Below are positions 9,371-18,091 of a DNA stretch of 64,000 nt, one piece after another; the stretch's first letter is position 1; every line of letters starts with the position of its first letter. Location: NCBI RefSeq assembly GCF_013433315.1, contig NZ_WXVV01000031.1, forward strand, positions 18,065-82,064, written 5' to 3'. Below the pieces are notes generated by a model. The model was not told where the DNA came from, made no database searches, and was given only the letters and a program-made list of their open reading frames with translations. Source of the stretch: Pseudomonas crudilactis. GTDB lineage: Bacteria > Pseudomonadota > Gammaproteobacteria > Pseudomonadales > Pseudomonadaceae. The translations under genes and the position numbers were made by a program.

Positions 9371-9391
9371 TTTCTGGGGTGTGTCTAGAAT
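9363..9391 (+). promoter_or_regulatory. Internal sigma-70 promoter before rpsH
   Basis: TTGATT at 9363-9368 and TAGAAT at 9386-9391 are 17 bases apart. The spacer shares TTCTGGGGTGT with the S10 promoter. It should supply the distal spc genes (rpsH onward) independently. Confidence 0.75.
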
Positions 9392-9489
9392 GACCGGCTC
9401 GCCTGAGCCCGTGTTTTTCATGCCCGGAAGTTCTCGGCGACAAGTAGTAGCCGCAAGGCTAATTTTTCTGTATTAGGAGCGTCTAGCCC

Positions 9490-9882
9490 ATGAGTATGCA
9501 GGACCCGTTAGCGGACATGCTAACTCGAATCCGTAATGCCCAGATGGCTGAAAAGTCTGTCGTAAGCATGCCGTCTTCCACGCTGAAGGTGGCTGTAGCA
9601 AAAGTCCTGAAGGACGAAGGTTACATCGCGGATTTTCAGATCACCACCGACGCTAAGCCGTCGTTGTCCATCGAGCTGAAGTACTTCGAAGGCCGTCCGG
9701 TTATCGAAGAAGTGAAGCGCGTTAGTCGTCCAGGCCTGCGTCAGTACAAGTCCGTTGAAGATCTGCCGAAAGTTCGTGGCGGTCTTGGCGTGTCTATCGT
9801 CTCCACCAACAAAGGTGTGATGACGGATCGTGCTGCGCGCGCTGCCGGTGTCGGCGGCGAAGTTCTTTGCACTGTGTTCTAA
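9490..9882 (+). CDS. rpsH: 30S ribosomal protein S8
   Basis: S8 is a primary 16S rRNA-binding protein and, in E. coli, the spc operon repressor. The 130-residue product starts MSMQDPLADMLTRIRNAQ and ends GVGGEVLCTVF, both diagnostic. TAGGAG precedes the ATG. Here it has its own promoter and a leader of about 90 bases. Confidence 0.98.
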   Translation: MSMQDPLADMLTRIRNAQMAEKSVVSMPSSTLKVAVAKVLKDEGYIADFQITTDAKPSLSIELKYFEGRPVIEEVKRVSRPGLRQYKSVEDLPKVRGGLGVSIVSTNKGVMTDRAARAAGVGGEVLCTVF

Positions 9883-9894
9883 GGGGGGATAAGC

Positions 9895-10428
9895 ATGTCT
9901 CGCGTCGCTAAGAACCCCGTTAAGCTGCCAGCCGGTGTCGAAGTAAAATTCGCAGGCCAACAGCTTTCGGTGAAGGGTGCCAAGGGTACTCTTGAACTGA
10001 ACATCCATTCGTCCGTTGAGATCGTTGAAGAAGCTGGTGAGCTGCGTTTCGCTGCTCGCAATGGCGATCAACAAACTCGCGCAATGGCCGGTACCACGCG
10101 TGCGTTGGTAAACAACATGGTCCAAGGCGTAAGCCAAGGCTTCGAGCGCAAGCTCCAGCTGGTCGGTGTTGGTTACAAAGCGCAAGCAAAAGGCACGGTT
10201 TTGAACCTGGCCCTTGGCTTCTCGCACCCAGTGGATTACGAACTGCCGGAAGGCATCACCGCTGAGACTCCTAGCCAGACCGATATCCTGATCAAGGGCA
10301 TCGACAAGCAGCTGGTAGGTCAAGTGGCCGCTGAGATCCGCGACTTCCGTCCACCAGAGCCGTACAAAGGCAAAGGTGTGCGCTACGCGGACGAAGTCGT
10401 CCGTCGTAAAGAAGCCAAGAAGAAGTAG
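9895..10428 (+). CDS. rplF: 50S ribosomal protein L6
   Basis: L6 sits near the factor-binding centre. The 177 residues contain the two repeated L6 domains and the C-terminal signature PEPYKGKGVRYADEVVRRKE. A GGGGGG-type ribosome site lies upstream, with 12 bases after rpsH. Confidence 0.98.
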   Translation: MSRVAKNPVKLPAGVEVKFAGQQLSVKGAKGTLELNIHSSVEIVEEAGELRFAARNGDQQTRAMAGTTRALVNNMVQGVSQGFERKLQLVGVGYKAQAKGTVLNLALGFSHPVDYELPEGITAETPSQTDILIKGIDKQLVGQVAAEIRDFRPPEPYKGKGVRYADEVVRRKEAKKK

Positions 10429-10438
10429 GGCATAGCAA

Positions 10439-10789
10439 ATGACCGACAAAAAAGTTACTCGACTGCGTCGCGCTCGCAAAGCACGCCTGAAAATGCACGA
10501 ACTCGAAGTCGTGCGTCTCTGCGTGTTCCGCTCGTCGCAGCACATCTACGCCCAGGTCATCTCGGCCGACGGCAACAAGGTCCTGGCAAGCGCCTCGACT
10601 TTGGATAAAGAACTGCGTGATGGTGCCACTGGCAACATCGACGCGGCCACAAAGGTTGGCCAGCTGGTCGCTACGCGTGCTAAGGCCGCTGGCGTCTCGC
10701 AAGTGGCTTTCGACCGCTCTGGCTTCAAGTACCACGGTCGCGTGAAAGCGCTGGCTGATGCTGCTCGTGAAGCTGGGCTGGAGTTCTAA
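10439..10789 (+). CDS. rplR: 50S ribosomal protein L18
   Basis: L18 binds 5S rRNA and brings it into the central protuberance. The 116-residue product has the basic N-terminus TDKKVTRLRRARKARLK and ends AAREAGLEF, as expected for the family. Confidence 0.98.
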   Translation: MTDKKVTRLRRARKARLKMHELEVVRLCVFRSSQHIYAQVISADGNKVLASASTLDKELRDGATGNIDAATKVGQLVATRAKAAGVSQVAFDRSGFKYHGRVKALADAAREAGLEF

Positions 10790-10792
10790 GTT

Positions 10793-11293
10793 ATGTCAAA
10801 TAACGACCAAAAGCGCGACGAAGGCTACATTGAGAAGCTGGTTCAAGTTAACCGCGTAGCCAAAACCGTTAAAGGCGGCCGTATCTTCACTTTCACCGCG
10901 TTGACCGTGGTTGGTGATGGTAAAGGGCGTGTTGGCTTCGGCCGTGGCAAGTCGCGTGAAGTGCCTGCTGCGATCCAGAAGGCAATGGAAGCTGCTCGCC
11001 GCAACATGATCCAAGTTGATCTGAACGGCACCACTCTGCAGTACGCAATGAAGTCCGCTCACGGCGCTTCGAAGGTGTACATGCAGCCTGCTTCTGAAGG
11101 TACCGGTATCATCGCTGGCGGCGCTATGCGTGCTGTCCTCGAAGTTGCTGGCGTTCAGAACGTTCTGGCCAAGTGCTACGGCTCGACTAACCCGGTAAAC
11201 GTGGTTCACGCCACTTTCAAAGGTTTGAAAGCAATGCAGTCTCCTGAATCCATTGCCGCCAAGCGTGGCAAAAGCGTCAAGGAGATCTTCTGA
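10793..11293 (+). CDS. rpsE: 30S ribosomal protein S5
   Basis: S5 helps set decoding accuracy and lines the mRNA entry. The 166-residue product contains [20 protein letters not shown] and the C-terminal [16 protein letters not shown]. The gap to rplR is only three bases. Confidence 0.98.
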
Positions 11294-11295
11294 TC

Positions 11296-11472
11296 ATGGC
11301 TACCGTTAAAGTAACGCTGATCAAAAGCATGACCGGCCGCATCCCTAACCACAAATTGTGCGTTAAGGGTCTGGGTCTGCGTCGCATCGGTCACACTGTA
11401 GAAGTCCAGGATACTCCCGAGAATCGCGGGATGATCAACAAGGCTTACTACATGCTGCGTGTCGAGGGTTAA
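11296..11472 (+). CDS. rpmD: 50S ribosomal protein L30
   Basis: This short gene (58 residues, [18 protein letters not shown] to YYMLRVEG) encodes L30, a small 50S protein. It fills the space between rpsE and rplO exactly, with two bases between the rpsE stop and its ATG. The [17 protein letters not shown] core matches the family. Confidence 0.96.
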
Positions 11473-11475
11473 TCG

Positions 11476-11913
11476 ATGAAACTCAATGATCTGAGTCCAG
11501 CGCCGGGTTCCCGTCGCGAAAAGCATCGTCCGGGCCGTGGTATCGGTAGCGGTTTGGGTAAGACTGGTGGCCGTGGTCACAAAGGTCAGACCTCCCGCTC
11601 CGGTGGCACCATTGCTCCAGGCTTTGAAGGCGGTCAACAGCCGCTGCATCGTCGCCTGCCGAAGTTCGGTTTCGTTTCCCTGAAAGCCATGGATCGCGCA
11701 GAAGTGCGTCTGTCCGAGCTGGCTAAAGTGGAAGGCGACATCGTCACCGTGCAGTCCCTGAAAGATGCCAACGTGATCAACGTCAACGTACAGCGTGTGA
11801 AAATCATGCTGTCCGGTGAAGTGACTCGCGCTGTCACTATCGGCAAGGGAATCGGCGCCACCAAAGGTGCGCGTGCGGCTATCGAAGCAGCTGGCGGCAA
11901 GTTCGAGGAATAA
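11476..11913 (+). CDS. rplO: 50S ribosomal protein L15
   Basis: L15 is a late-assembly 50S protein. The 145 residues include the glycine- and arginine-rich N-terminus (KHRPGRGIGSGLGKTGGRGH). The TAA is followed directly by the secY ATG with no gap. Confidence 0.98.
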   Translation: MKLNDLSPAPGSRREKHRPGRGIGSGLGKTGGRGHKGQTSRSGGTIAPGFEGGQQPLHRRLPKFGFVSLKAMDRAEVRLSELAKVEGDIVTVQSLKDANVINVNVQRVKIMLSGEVTRAVTIGKGIGATKGARAAIEAAGGKFEE

Positions 11914-13242
11914 ATGGCTAAGCAAGGTGCTCTCTCTGCGCTCGGCAAAGGCGGTATGTCTGAACTCTGGGCTCGTCTGCGTTTTCTGTTCCTGGCGATT
12001 ATCGTCTACCGAATAGGCGCACACATCCCGGTTCCAGGTATCAACCCGGACCGACTCGCAGACCTGTTTCGACAGAATGAGGGGACCATTCTTAGCTTGT
12101 TCAACATGTTCTCCGGCGGCGCGCTGGAACGGATGAGCATCTTTGCACTGGGGATCATGCCGTACATTTCGGCATCGATCATCATGCAACTGATGACCGC
12201 CGTCAGCCCGCAGCTGGAGCAGTTGAAGAAGGAAGGTGAAGCTGGCCGTCGCAAGATCAGCCAGTACACCCGCTACGGCACCGTCGTCCTCGCTCTCGTT
12301 CAGGCCATTGGCATGTCCATTGGTCTGGCGGGGCAGGGCGTTGCGTTCACTGGTGACTTTGGCTTCCATTTCGTCGCGGTATCCACGTTTGTGGCTGGTG
12401 CGATGTTCATGATGTGGCTGGGTGAGCAGATTACTGAGCGTGGTGTAGGCAACGGTATCTCGATGTTGATTTTTTCGGGTATCGTCGCCGGTCTTCCGAG
12501 AGCAATCGGGCAGTCTTTCGAGTCTGCGCGTCAGGGTGATATCAACATCTTCGCCTTGGTTGCCATCGGTTTGCTGGCAGTAGCGATTATCGGTTTTGTG
12601 GTGTTCATTGAGCGTGGTCAGCGTCGTATTGCTGTTCACTACGCCAAGCGTCAGCAGGGCCGCAAGGTTTTTGCTGCGCAGACAAGCCACTTGCCGCTTA
12701 AGGTGAACATGGCCGGTGTTATTCCGGCTATTTTCGCGAGCAGCATTTTGCTGTTCCCGGCTTCGTTGGGTGCCTGGTTCGGTCAGTCTGAAGGTATGGG
12801 CTGGTTGCAGGACATCTCGCAGTCGATCGCTCCTGGTCAGCCGTTGAATATTCTGCTGTTTAGTGCAGGGATTATTTTCTTCTGCTTCTTCTATACGGCG
12901 TTGATGTTCAATCCGAAAGACGTAGCGGAAAACCTGAAGAAGTCCGGTGCCTTTATTCCGGGCATCCGTCCAGGTGAGCAGTCTGCGCGCTATATTGATG
13001 GCGTTCTGACCCGCTTGACCATGTTCGGTGCTCTTTACATGACGGCCGTGTGCCTGTTGCCCCAGTTCCTGGTGGTTGCAGCAAACGTTCCGTTCTACCT
13101 TGGCGGGACCTCGTTGCTGATCGTGGTCGTGGTTGTGATGGACTTCATGTCCCAAGTACAATCGCACCTCGTTTCGCACCAGTACGAATCCCTGATGAAG
13201 AAAGCCAACCTGAAGGGTTACGGCAGCGGCATGTTGCGCTGA
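11914..13242 (+). CDS. secY: SecY, protein translocase channel subunit
   Basis: SecY forms the inner-membrane protein-conducting channel with SecE and SecG, for both Sec and SRP substrates. The 442-residue product has ten predicted hydrophobic segments. The first is FLAIIVYRIGAHIPVPGI, and the plug and pore-ring segments follow (MFSGGALERMSIFALGIMPY). It ends with a basic cytosolic tail. The gene abuts rplO, and rpmJ follows 27 bases later. This matches spc operons of gammaproteobacteria. Confidence 0.98.
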   Translation: MAKQGALSALGKGGMSELWARLRFLFLAIIVYRIGAHIPVPGINPDRLADLFRQNEGTILSLFNMFSGGALERMSIFALGIMPYISASIIMQLMTAVSPQLEQLKKEGEAGRRKISQYTRYGTVVLALVQAIGMSIGLAGQGVAFTGDFGFHFVAVSTFVAGAMFMMWLGEQITERGVGNGISMLIFSGIVAGLPRAIGQSFESARQGDINIFALVAIGLLAVAIIGFVVFIERGQRRIAVHYAKRQQGRKVFAAQTSHLPLKVNMAGVIPAIFASSILLFPASLGAWFGQSEGMGWLQDISQSIAPGQPLNILLFSAGIIFFCFFYTALMFNPKDVAENLKKSGAFIPGIRPGEQSARYIDGVLTRLTMFGALYMTAVCLLPQFLVVAANVPFYLGGTSLLIVVVVVMDFMSQVQSHLVSHQYESLMKKANLKGYGSGMLR

Positions 13243-13269
13243 GTACCCATAAGGTTCGAGGAGTTGGTG

Positions 13270-13386
13270 ATGAAAGTTCGTGCATCGGTGAAAAAGCTGT
13301 GCCGTAACTGCAAGATTATTCGCCGCGAAGGTGTTGTTCGAGTAATTTGCAGCGCGGAACCGCGTCACAAACAGCGCCAAGGCTGA
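13270..13386 (+). CDS. rpmJ: 50S ribosomal protein L36
   Basis: This 38-residue gene ([18 protein letters not shown] to PRHKQRQG) ends the spc operon. It is the zinc-binding form with CxxC (CRNC) and a later Cys and His. A GAGGAG site lies just upstream. Confidence 0.96.
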
Positions 13387-13404
13387 GTGTGATTGTGCTT
13401 CAAG

Positions 13405-13428
13405 CCCGGTAGCTAGTGCGCTACCGGG
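13405..13428 (+). terminator. Hairpin at the end of the spc operon
   Basis: CCCGGTAGC (13405-13413) pairs perfectly with GCTACCGGG (13420-13428) around a six-base loop. The sequence after it is TTGATTATTTGTTATTA, a weak T tract. The next promoter's -35 begins at the base after the stem. Confidence 0.7.
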
Positions 13429-13457
13429 TTGATTATTTGTTATTACAGCGATATTAT
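13429..13457 (+). promoter_or_regulatory. Sigma-70 promoter of the alpha operon (rpsM)
   Basis: TTGATT at 13429-13434 and TATTAT at 13452-13457 are 17 bases apart. It lies immediately after the hairpin ending the spc operon and about 60 bases before rpsM. Confidence 0.75.
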
Positions 13458-13516
13458 CTCGCGCCCTATTTCTTGGCTTCCGGGGCGTAGGTAGCTGTCA
13501 ATTGGAGTCCCACTGA

Positions 13517-13873
13517 ATGGCCCGTATTGCAGGCGTTAACATTCCAGATAACAAGCATACTGTTATCTCGCTGACCTACATCTATGGTGTTGGTCGCACT
13601 ACTGCGCAGAAGATCTGTGCAGTGACTGGGGTAAACCCAGCAGCAAAGATCAAAGATCTGAGCGACGAGCAAATTGAACAGCTGCGTGGCGAAGTGGCGA
13701 AGTTCACCACTGAAGGTGATCTGCGTCGCGAAATCAACATGAAAATCAAGCGCTTGATGGACCTCGGTTGCTATCGCGGTCTGCGTCATCGTCGCGGTCT
13801 TCCAGTACGCGGTCAGCGTACCAAGACCAACGCGCGTACCCGTAAAGGTCCGCGTAAGCCGATCCGCAAGTAA
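13517..13873 (+). CDS. rpsM: 30S ribosomal protein S13
   Basis: S13 is a 30S head protein that bridges to the 50S subunit. The 118-residue product begins MARIAGVNIPDNKHTVISL and ends TRKGPRKPIRK. It is the first gene of the alpha operon. Confidence 0.98.
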   Translation: MARIAGVNIPDNKHTVISLTYIYGVGRTTAQKICAVTGVNPAAKIKDLSDEQIEQLRGEVAKFTTEGDLRREINMKIKRLMDLGCYRGLRHRRGLPVRGQRTKTNARTRKGPRKPIRK

Positions 13874-13903
13874 TCGCCCCAGCGAATCGACAGGAATTTA
13901 ATC

Positions 13904-14293
13904 ATGGCAAAACCTGCTGCTCGTCCTCGTAAAAAAGTTAAAAAGACAGTGGTTGATGGCATCGCCCACATCCATGCATCTTTTAACAACACCATCGTGA
14001 CCATTACCGACCGTCAAGGTAACGCTCTTTCTTGGGCTACCTCCGGTGGTTCGGGTTTCCGCGGTTCCCGCAAGTCCACCCCGTTTGCTGCTCAAGTAGC
14101 TGCTGAACGTGCTGGTCAAGCTGCGCTGGAATACGGCCTGAAAAACCTCGACGTTAACGTCAAGGGTCCAGGTCCAGGTCGTGAATCCGCAGTCCGCGCT
14201 TTGAACGGCTGTGGCTACAAGATCGCCAGCATCACCGACGTGACGCCAATCCCGCACAACGGGTGCCGTCCGCCGAAGAAGCGCCGCGTGTAA
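13904..14293 (+). CDS. rpsK: 30S ribosomal protein S11
   Basis: S11 lies on the 30S platform. The 129 residues include the conserved VKGPGPGRESAVRALN and end in the basic tail GCRPPKKRRV. An AGGA lies upstream of the ATG. Confidence 0.98.
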   Translation: MAKPAARPRKKVKKTVVDGIAHIHASFNNTIVTITDRQGNALSWATSGGSGFRGSRKSTPFAAQVAAERAGQAALEYGLKNLDVNVKGPGPGRESAVRALNGCGYKIASITDVTPIPHNGCRPPKKRRV

Positions 14294-14311
14294 TCCAGGA
14301 GATTGTAAAGA

Positions 14312-14932
14312 ATGGCTCGTTACATTGGTCCAAAATGCAAACTCGCTCGTCGCGAAGGCACCGATCTCTTCCTGAAGAGCGGCGTGCGCGCGATCGAATC
14401 GAAGTGCAACATTGAAGCAGCACCTGGTATCCACGGCCAACGCCGCGGTCGCCAGTCCGATTACGGCACCCAACTGCGTGAAAAGCAGAAGGTCCGTCGT
14501 ATCTACGGCGTTCTCGAGCGTCAGTTCAGCGGCTACTACAAAGAAGCTGCTGGCAAGAAAGGTGCAACCGGTGAAAACCTGCTGCAACTGCTCGAATGCC
14601 GTCTGGACAACGTTGTATACCGTATGGGCTTTGGTTCGACTCGTGCCGAATCCCGTCAGCTGGTATCGCACAAGTCGATCAGCGTTAACGGTCAGACCGT
14701 AAACGTTCCGTCGTATCAGGTTCGTGCTGGTGACGTGGTTGCAGTTCGCGAGAAAGCAAAAAACCAACTTCGCATTGTCCAAGCTCTCGATCTGTGTGCC
14801 CAACGTGGCCGCGTAGAATGGGTAGAAGTAGACACTGAGAAGAAGTCGGGCGTTTTCAAGAACGTTCCTGCTCGCAGTGATCTGTCCGCCGACATCAACG
14901 AAAGCCTGATTGTCGAGCTCTACTCCAAGTAA
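14312..14932 (+). CDS. rpsD: 30S ribosomal protein S4
   Basis: S4 starts 30S assembly and in E. coli represses the alpha operon. The 206-residue product begins MARYIGPKCKLARREG and contains the S4 RNA-binding domain (RLDNVVYRMGFGSTRAESRQ). The N-terminal segment keeps few of the cysteines of zinc-binding S4 forms. Confidence 0.98.
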   Translation: MARYIGPKCKLARREGTDLFLKSGVRAIESKCNIEAAPGIHGQRRGRQSDYGTQLREKQKVRRIYGVLERQFSGYYKEAAGKKGATGENLLQLLECRLDNVVYRMGFGSTRAESRQLVSHKSISVNGQTVNVPSYQVRAGDVVAVREKAKNQLRIVQALDLCAQRGRVEWVEVDTEKKSGVFKNVPARSDLSADINESLIVELYSK

Positions 14933-14954
14933 GGGCTAGAAAATAGGTGCATCC

Positions 14955-15956
14955 ATGCAGATTTCGGTAAATGAGTTCCTGACACCCCGCCACATTGATG
15001 TGCAGGTTGTCAGTCCAACCCGCGCCAAGATCACTCTCGAGCCTCTCGAGCGTGGTTTTGGCCACACCCTGGGCAACGCGCTGCGACGCATCCTGTTGTC
15101 CTCAATGCCCGGCTGCGCAGTAGTCGAGGCCGAGATTGACGGTGTGCTCCACGAGTACAGCGCCATCGAAGGTGTACAGGAAGACGTAATTGAAATCCTG
15201 TTGAACCTTAAAGGTCTGGCCATCAAGCTGCACGGTCGTGACGAAGTTACGCTGACCTTGTCGAAGAAGGGTTCGGGGGTGGTTACCGCTGCCGATATTC
15301 AGCTGGATCATGATGTCGAGATCGTTAATCCCGATCACGTAATCGCTAACCTGGCGTCTAACGGCGCCCTGAACATGAAGCTCACCGTAGCTCGTGGTCG
15401 TGGTTATGAACCAGCCGACTCGCGTCAGAGCGATGAAGACGAAAGCCGCAGCATCGGTCGCTTGCAGCTTGACTCTTCGTTCAGCCCGGTTCGCCGTATC
15501 GCATACGTGGTGGAAAACGCCCGTGTCGAACAGCGTACCAACCTGGACAAGCTGGTTATTGATCTGGAAACCAACGGTACTCTGGATCCTGAAGAGGCTA
15601 TCCGCCGCGCTGCAACCATCCTGCAACAGCAGTTGGCTGCGTTCGTCGACCTCAAGGGTGACAGTGAGCCAGTGGTTGTCGAGCAGGAAGACGAGATCGA
15701 TCCGATCCTGCTTCGCCCGGTTGACGATCTGGAACTGACTGTACGTTCGGCTAACTGCCTTAAGGCGGAAAACATCTACTACATCGGCGACCTGATTCAG
15801 CGTACCGAAGTAGAGCTGTTGAAGACTCCGAACCTGGGCAAGAAATCCTTGACTGAAATCAAGGACGTTCTGGCCTCCCGCGGTCTGTCCCTCGGCATGC
15901 GCCTCGACAACTGGCCGCCTGCAAGTCTTAAGAAGGACGACAAGGCGACTGCCTGA
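14955..15956 (+). CDS. rpoA: RNA polymerase alpha subunit
   Basis: Alpha dimerises to nucleate RNA polymerase assembly and contacts UP elements and activators. The 333-residue product has the N-terminal dimerisation domain (LERGFGHTLGNALRRILLSS), an acidic linker around residue 240 and the C-terminal DNA-binding domain (LRPVDDLELTVRSANCLK, then NLGKKSLTEIKDVL). Its place between rpsD and rplQ is the standard one. Confidence 0.98.
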   Translation: MQISVNEFLTPRHIDVQVVSPTRAKITLEPLERGFGHTLGNALRRILLSSMPGCAVVEAEIDGVLHEYSAIEGVQEDVIEILLNLKGLAIKLHGRDEVTLTLSKKGSGVVTAADIQLDHDVEIVNPDHVIANLASNGALNMKLTVARGRGYEPADSRQSDEDESRSIGRLQLDSSFSPVRRIAYVVENARVEQRTNLDKLVIDLETNGTLDPEEAIRRAATILQQQLAAFVDLKGDSEPVVVEQEDEIDPILLRPVDDLELTVRSANCLKAENIYYIGDLIQRTEVELLKTPNLGKKSLTEIKDVLASRGLSLGMRLDNWPPASLKKDDKATA

Positions 15957-15998
15957 TCGTCGTAATCACCGAACGTAGTGTTTGGTAAGGAATGAACC

Positions 15999-16385
15999 AT
16001 GCGTCATCGTAAAAGTGGTCGTCACCTGAGCCGCACCAGCTCGCACCGCAAGGCCATGTTCCAAAACATGGCGGTGTCGCTGTTCGAGCACGAGCTGATC
16101 AAAACTACACTGCCAAAAGCCAAAGAACTGCGTCGCGTTGCTGAGCCGCTGATCACTCTGGCCAAGACAGACAGCCTGGCTAACCGCCGTCTGGCTTTCG
16201 ACCGTACTCGTTCGAAAGCTATCGTTGGTAAGCTCTTCAACGACCTGGGCAAGCGTTACGCTACCCGTGAGGGTGGCTACCTGCGCATCCTCAAGTGCGG
16301 TTTCCGCGCTGGCGACAACGCGCCTATGGCGTACGTCGAGTTGGTTGATCGTGCTACTGCTGGCGAAGCTGTATCCGCCGAGTAA
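15999..16385 (+). CDS. rplQ: 50S ribosomal protein L17
   Basis: L17 lies near the tunnel exit. The 128-residue product begins [20 protein letters not shown]. It ends the alpha operon and is followed by a strong terminator. Confidence 0.98.
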
Positions 16386-16405
16386 GACGTCAGTCTGAAA
16401 CGAAG

Positions 16406-16430
16406 AACCGGGCCTAGTGCCCGGTTTTTT
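16406..16430 (+). terminator. Rho-independent terminator of the alpha operon
   Basis: AACCGGGC pairs with GCCCGGTT around a five-base loop and is followed by six T. It closes the ribosomal-protein superoperon. Confidence 0.92.
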
Positions 16431-16501
16431 GTGCCTGCAAGAAAATGCGCTGTTCGTACAAGTTTCTGACACCTTTCTGTTGGCACTATGTGCTGGGAAA
16501 C

Positions 16502-16516
16502 ATAATTAGTAATTAT
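16502..16516. promoter_or_regulatory. AT-rich palindrome upstream of katA
   Basis: ATAATTA and TAATTAT form a perfect 15-base palindrome with one central base, about 110 bases before katA. It could be a regulator site, but it does not clearly match an OxyR or Fur consensus, so the regulator is unknown. Confidence 0.35.
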
Positions 16517-16542
16517 CTATCGATGTCTGCAAGTTAATGAAT

Positions 16543-16571
16543 TTGTAGGTGTCACATGGATGATCGATACT
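16543..16571 (+). promoter_or_regulatory. Possible katA promoter
   Basis: TTGTAG and GATACT are spaced 17 bases apart, about 55 bases before the katA ATG. The match is moderate. An activator-dependent promoter is also possible. Confidence 0.4.
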
Positions 16572-16625
16572 TCCCAGCAAGCCGATTAGCCGGCAGTTTC
16601 AAGACTGACAGAGGAAGAAGACCGT

Positions 16626-18080
16626 ATGAGCCAGATCAAAACGCTTACGACCGCCAGTGGCGCACCTGTCGCTGATAACCAGAATTCTCGCTCCGCCGGC
16701 CCGCGTGGCCCGCTGCTGCTCGACGATTTTCACCTTATCGAGAAGCTCGCCCACTTCAATCGTGAAAACATCCCTGAGCGTCGTGTACACGCCAAAGGCT
16801 CAGGTGCTTACGGCACGTTTACCGTGACTCGTGACATAACCGAGTACACCAGTGCCAAGCTGTTTGAATCTGTCGGCAAGCAAACCCCGACGTTCCTGCG
16901 TTTCTCCACCGTAGGGGGTGAGCGTGGTTCTGCCGACACTGAGCGTGATCCGCGCGGCTTCGCTCTTAAGTTTTATACCGAAGAAGGTAACTGGGACATC
17001 GTTGGTAACAACACGCCGGTGTTCTTCATCCGTGATCCACTGAAATTCCCTGATTTCATTCACACCCAAAAACGCCTTCCGCAGAGCAACCTGAAAAGCG
17101 CGCAGATGATGTGGGACTTCTGGTCGCATTCACCTGAAGCGCTGCACCAGGTCACCATTCTGTTCTCCGACCGGGGCATCCCGGACGGCTACCGTCACAT
17201 GCACGGCTTCGGCAGCCACACCTACAGCCTGATCAGCGCGCAAGGCGAGCGTCACTGGGTGAAGTGGCACTACAAGACCAAACAGGGCATCAAGAACCTC
17301 GCACCAGCGGATGCTGCTCGTATTGCCGGTACCGATCCGGATTACGCCCAGCGCGATCTGTTCGAGGCGATTGAACGCGGTGACTTCCCGAAATGGCGCG
17401 TATGCATTCAGATCATGACTGAAGCCCAGGCGGCAGCGTATTACGAGAACCCGTTCGACGTGACCAAAACCTGGTCGCAGAAGGAGTTCCCGTTGATCGA
17501 AGTCGGCGAACTGGAACTGAACCGCAACCCGCAGAACTACTTCGCGGAAGTCGAGCAAGCCGCGTTCGGCCCGAGCAACATGGTGCCAGGCGTTGGTCTA
17601 TCGCCAGACCGCATGCTGCAAGGTCGCGTATTCGCTTATGCCGACGCACACCGCTACCGTGTGGGCACCAATCACCAGCAACTGCCAGTGAATGCGCCGC
17701 GCAGTCCAGTCAACACTTACCAGCGCGACGGCTCGATGGCGTTTGGCAGCAATGGTGGTGCTGCGCCTAACTACGAGCCAAACAGCTACATCGAATCGCC
17801 GAAACAAGCTCCGCACTACGCTGAGCCTGCTCTGGCCCTGAGCGGCGCGGCCGATCGCTACGATCACCGTGAAGACACCGATTACTACAGCCACGCCGGT
17901 GCACTCTTCCGCTTGATGAGCGACGAGCAGAAAGCGTTGCTGGTCAGCAACATTGCCGGTGCGATGGGTGGCGTTTCAAGTGATGTGGTTGACCGCCAGT
18001 TGCAGCATTTCTACAACGCCGACCCGGCGTATGGAGAAGCAATCGCAAAGCTGCTCAACGTACAGCTTAACGAAGTCTAA
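16626..18080 (+). CDS. katA: Monofunctional haem catalase
   Basis: Catalase splits hydrogen peroxide into water and oxygen. The 484-residue product is a small-subunit catalase. The distal haem-pocket His is at 55 (RRVHAKGSGAYG), the Asn at 128 (GNWDIVGNN), and the proximal haem-ligand Tyr at 338 in the RxxxYxDxxxYR-like segment RVFAYADAHRYRVG. There is no signal peptide. GAGGAAG precedes the ATG. Its position between rplQ and a ferritin gene matches katA of P. aeruginosa. Peroxide removal next to iron storage makes functional sense, since free iron and peroxide give hydroxyl radicals. Confidence 0.95.
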   Translation: MSQIKTLTTASGAPVADNQNSRSAGPRGPLLLDDFHLIEKLAHFNRENIPERRVHAKGSGAYGTFTVTRDITEYTSAKLFESVGKQTPTFLRFSTVGGERGSADTERDPRGFALKFYTEEGNWDIVGNNTPVFFIRDPLKFPDFIHTQKRLPQSNLKSAQMMWDFWSHSPEALHQVTILFSDRGIPDGYRHMHGFGSHTYSLISAQGERHWVKWHYKTKQGIKNLAPADAARIAGTDPDYAQRDLFEAIERGDFPKWRVCIQIMTEAQAAAYYENPFDVTKTWSQKEFPLIEVGELELNRNPQNYFAEVEQAAFGPSNMVPGVGLSPDRMLQGRVFAYADAHRYRVGTNHQQLPVNAPRSPVNTYQRDGSMAFGSNGGAAPNYEPNSYIESPKQAPHYAEPALALSGAADRYDHREDTDYYSHAGALFRLMSDEQKALLVSNIAGAMGGVSSDVVDRQLQHFYNADPAYGEAIAKLLNVQLNEV

Positions 18081-18091
18081 ACGAGAAGCAG

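Noticed and set aside
11206..13380. Very long minus-strand open frame (724 codons) opposite secY, rplO and rpmD
   Set aside because: It is the mirror of strongly codon-biased genes and reads as low-complexity His/Gln/Thr/Asn-rich sequence with no domain. The plus-strand genes are certain.
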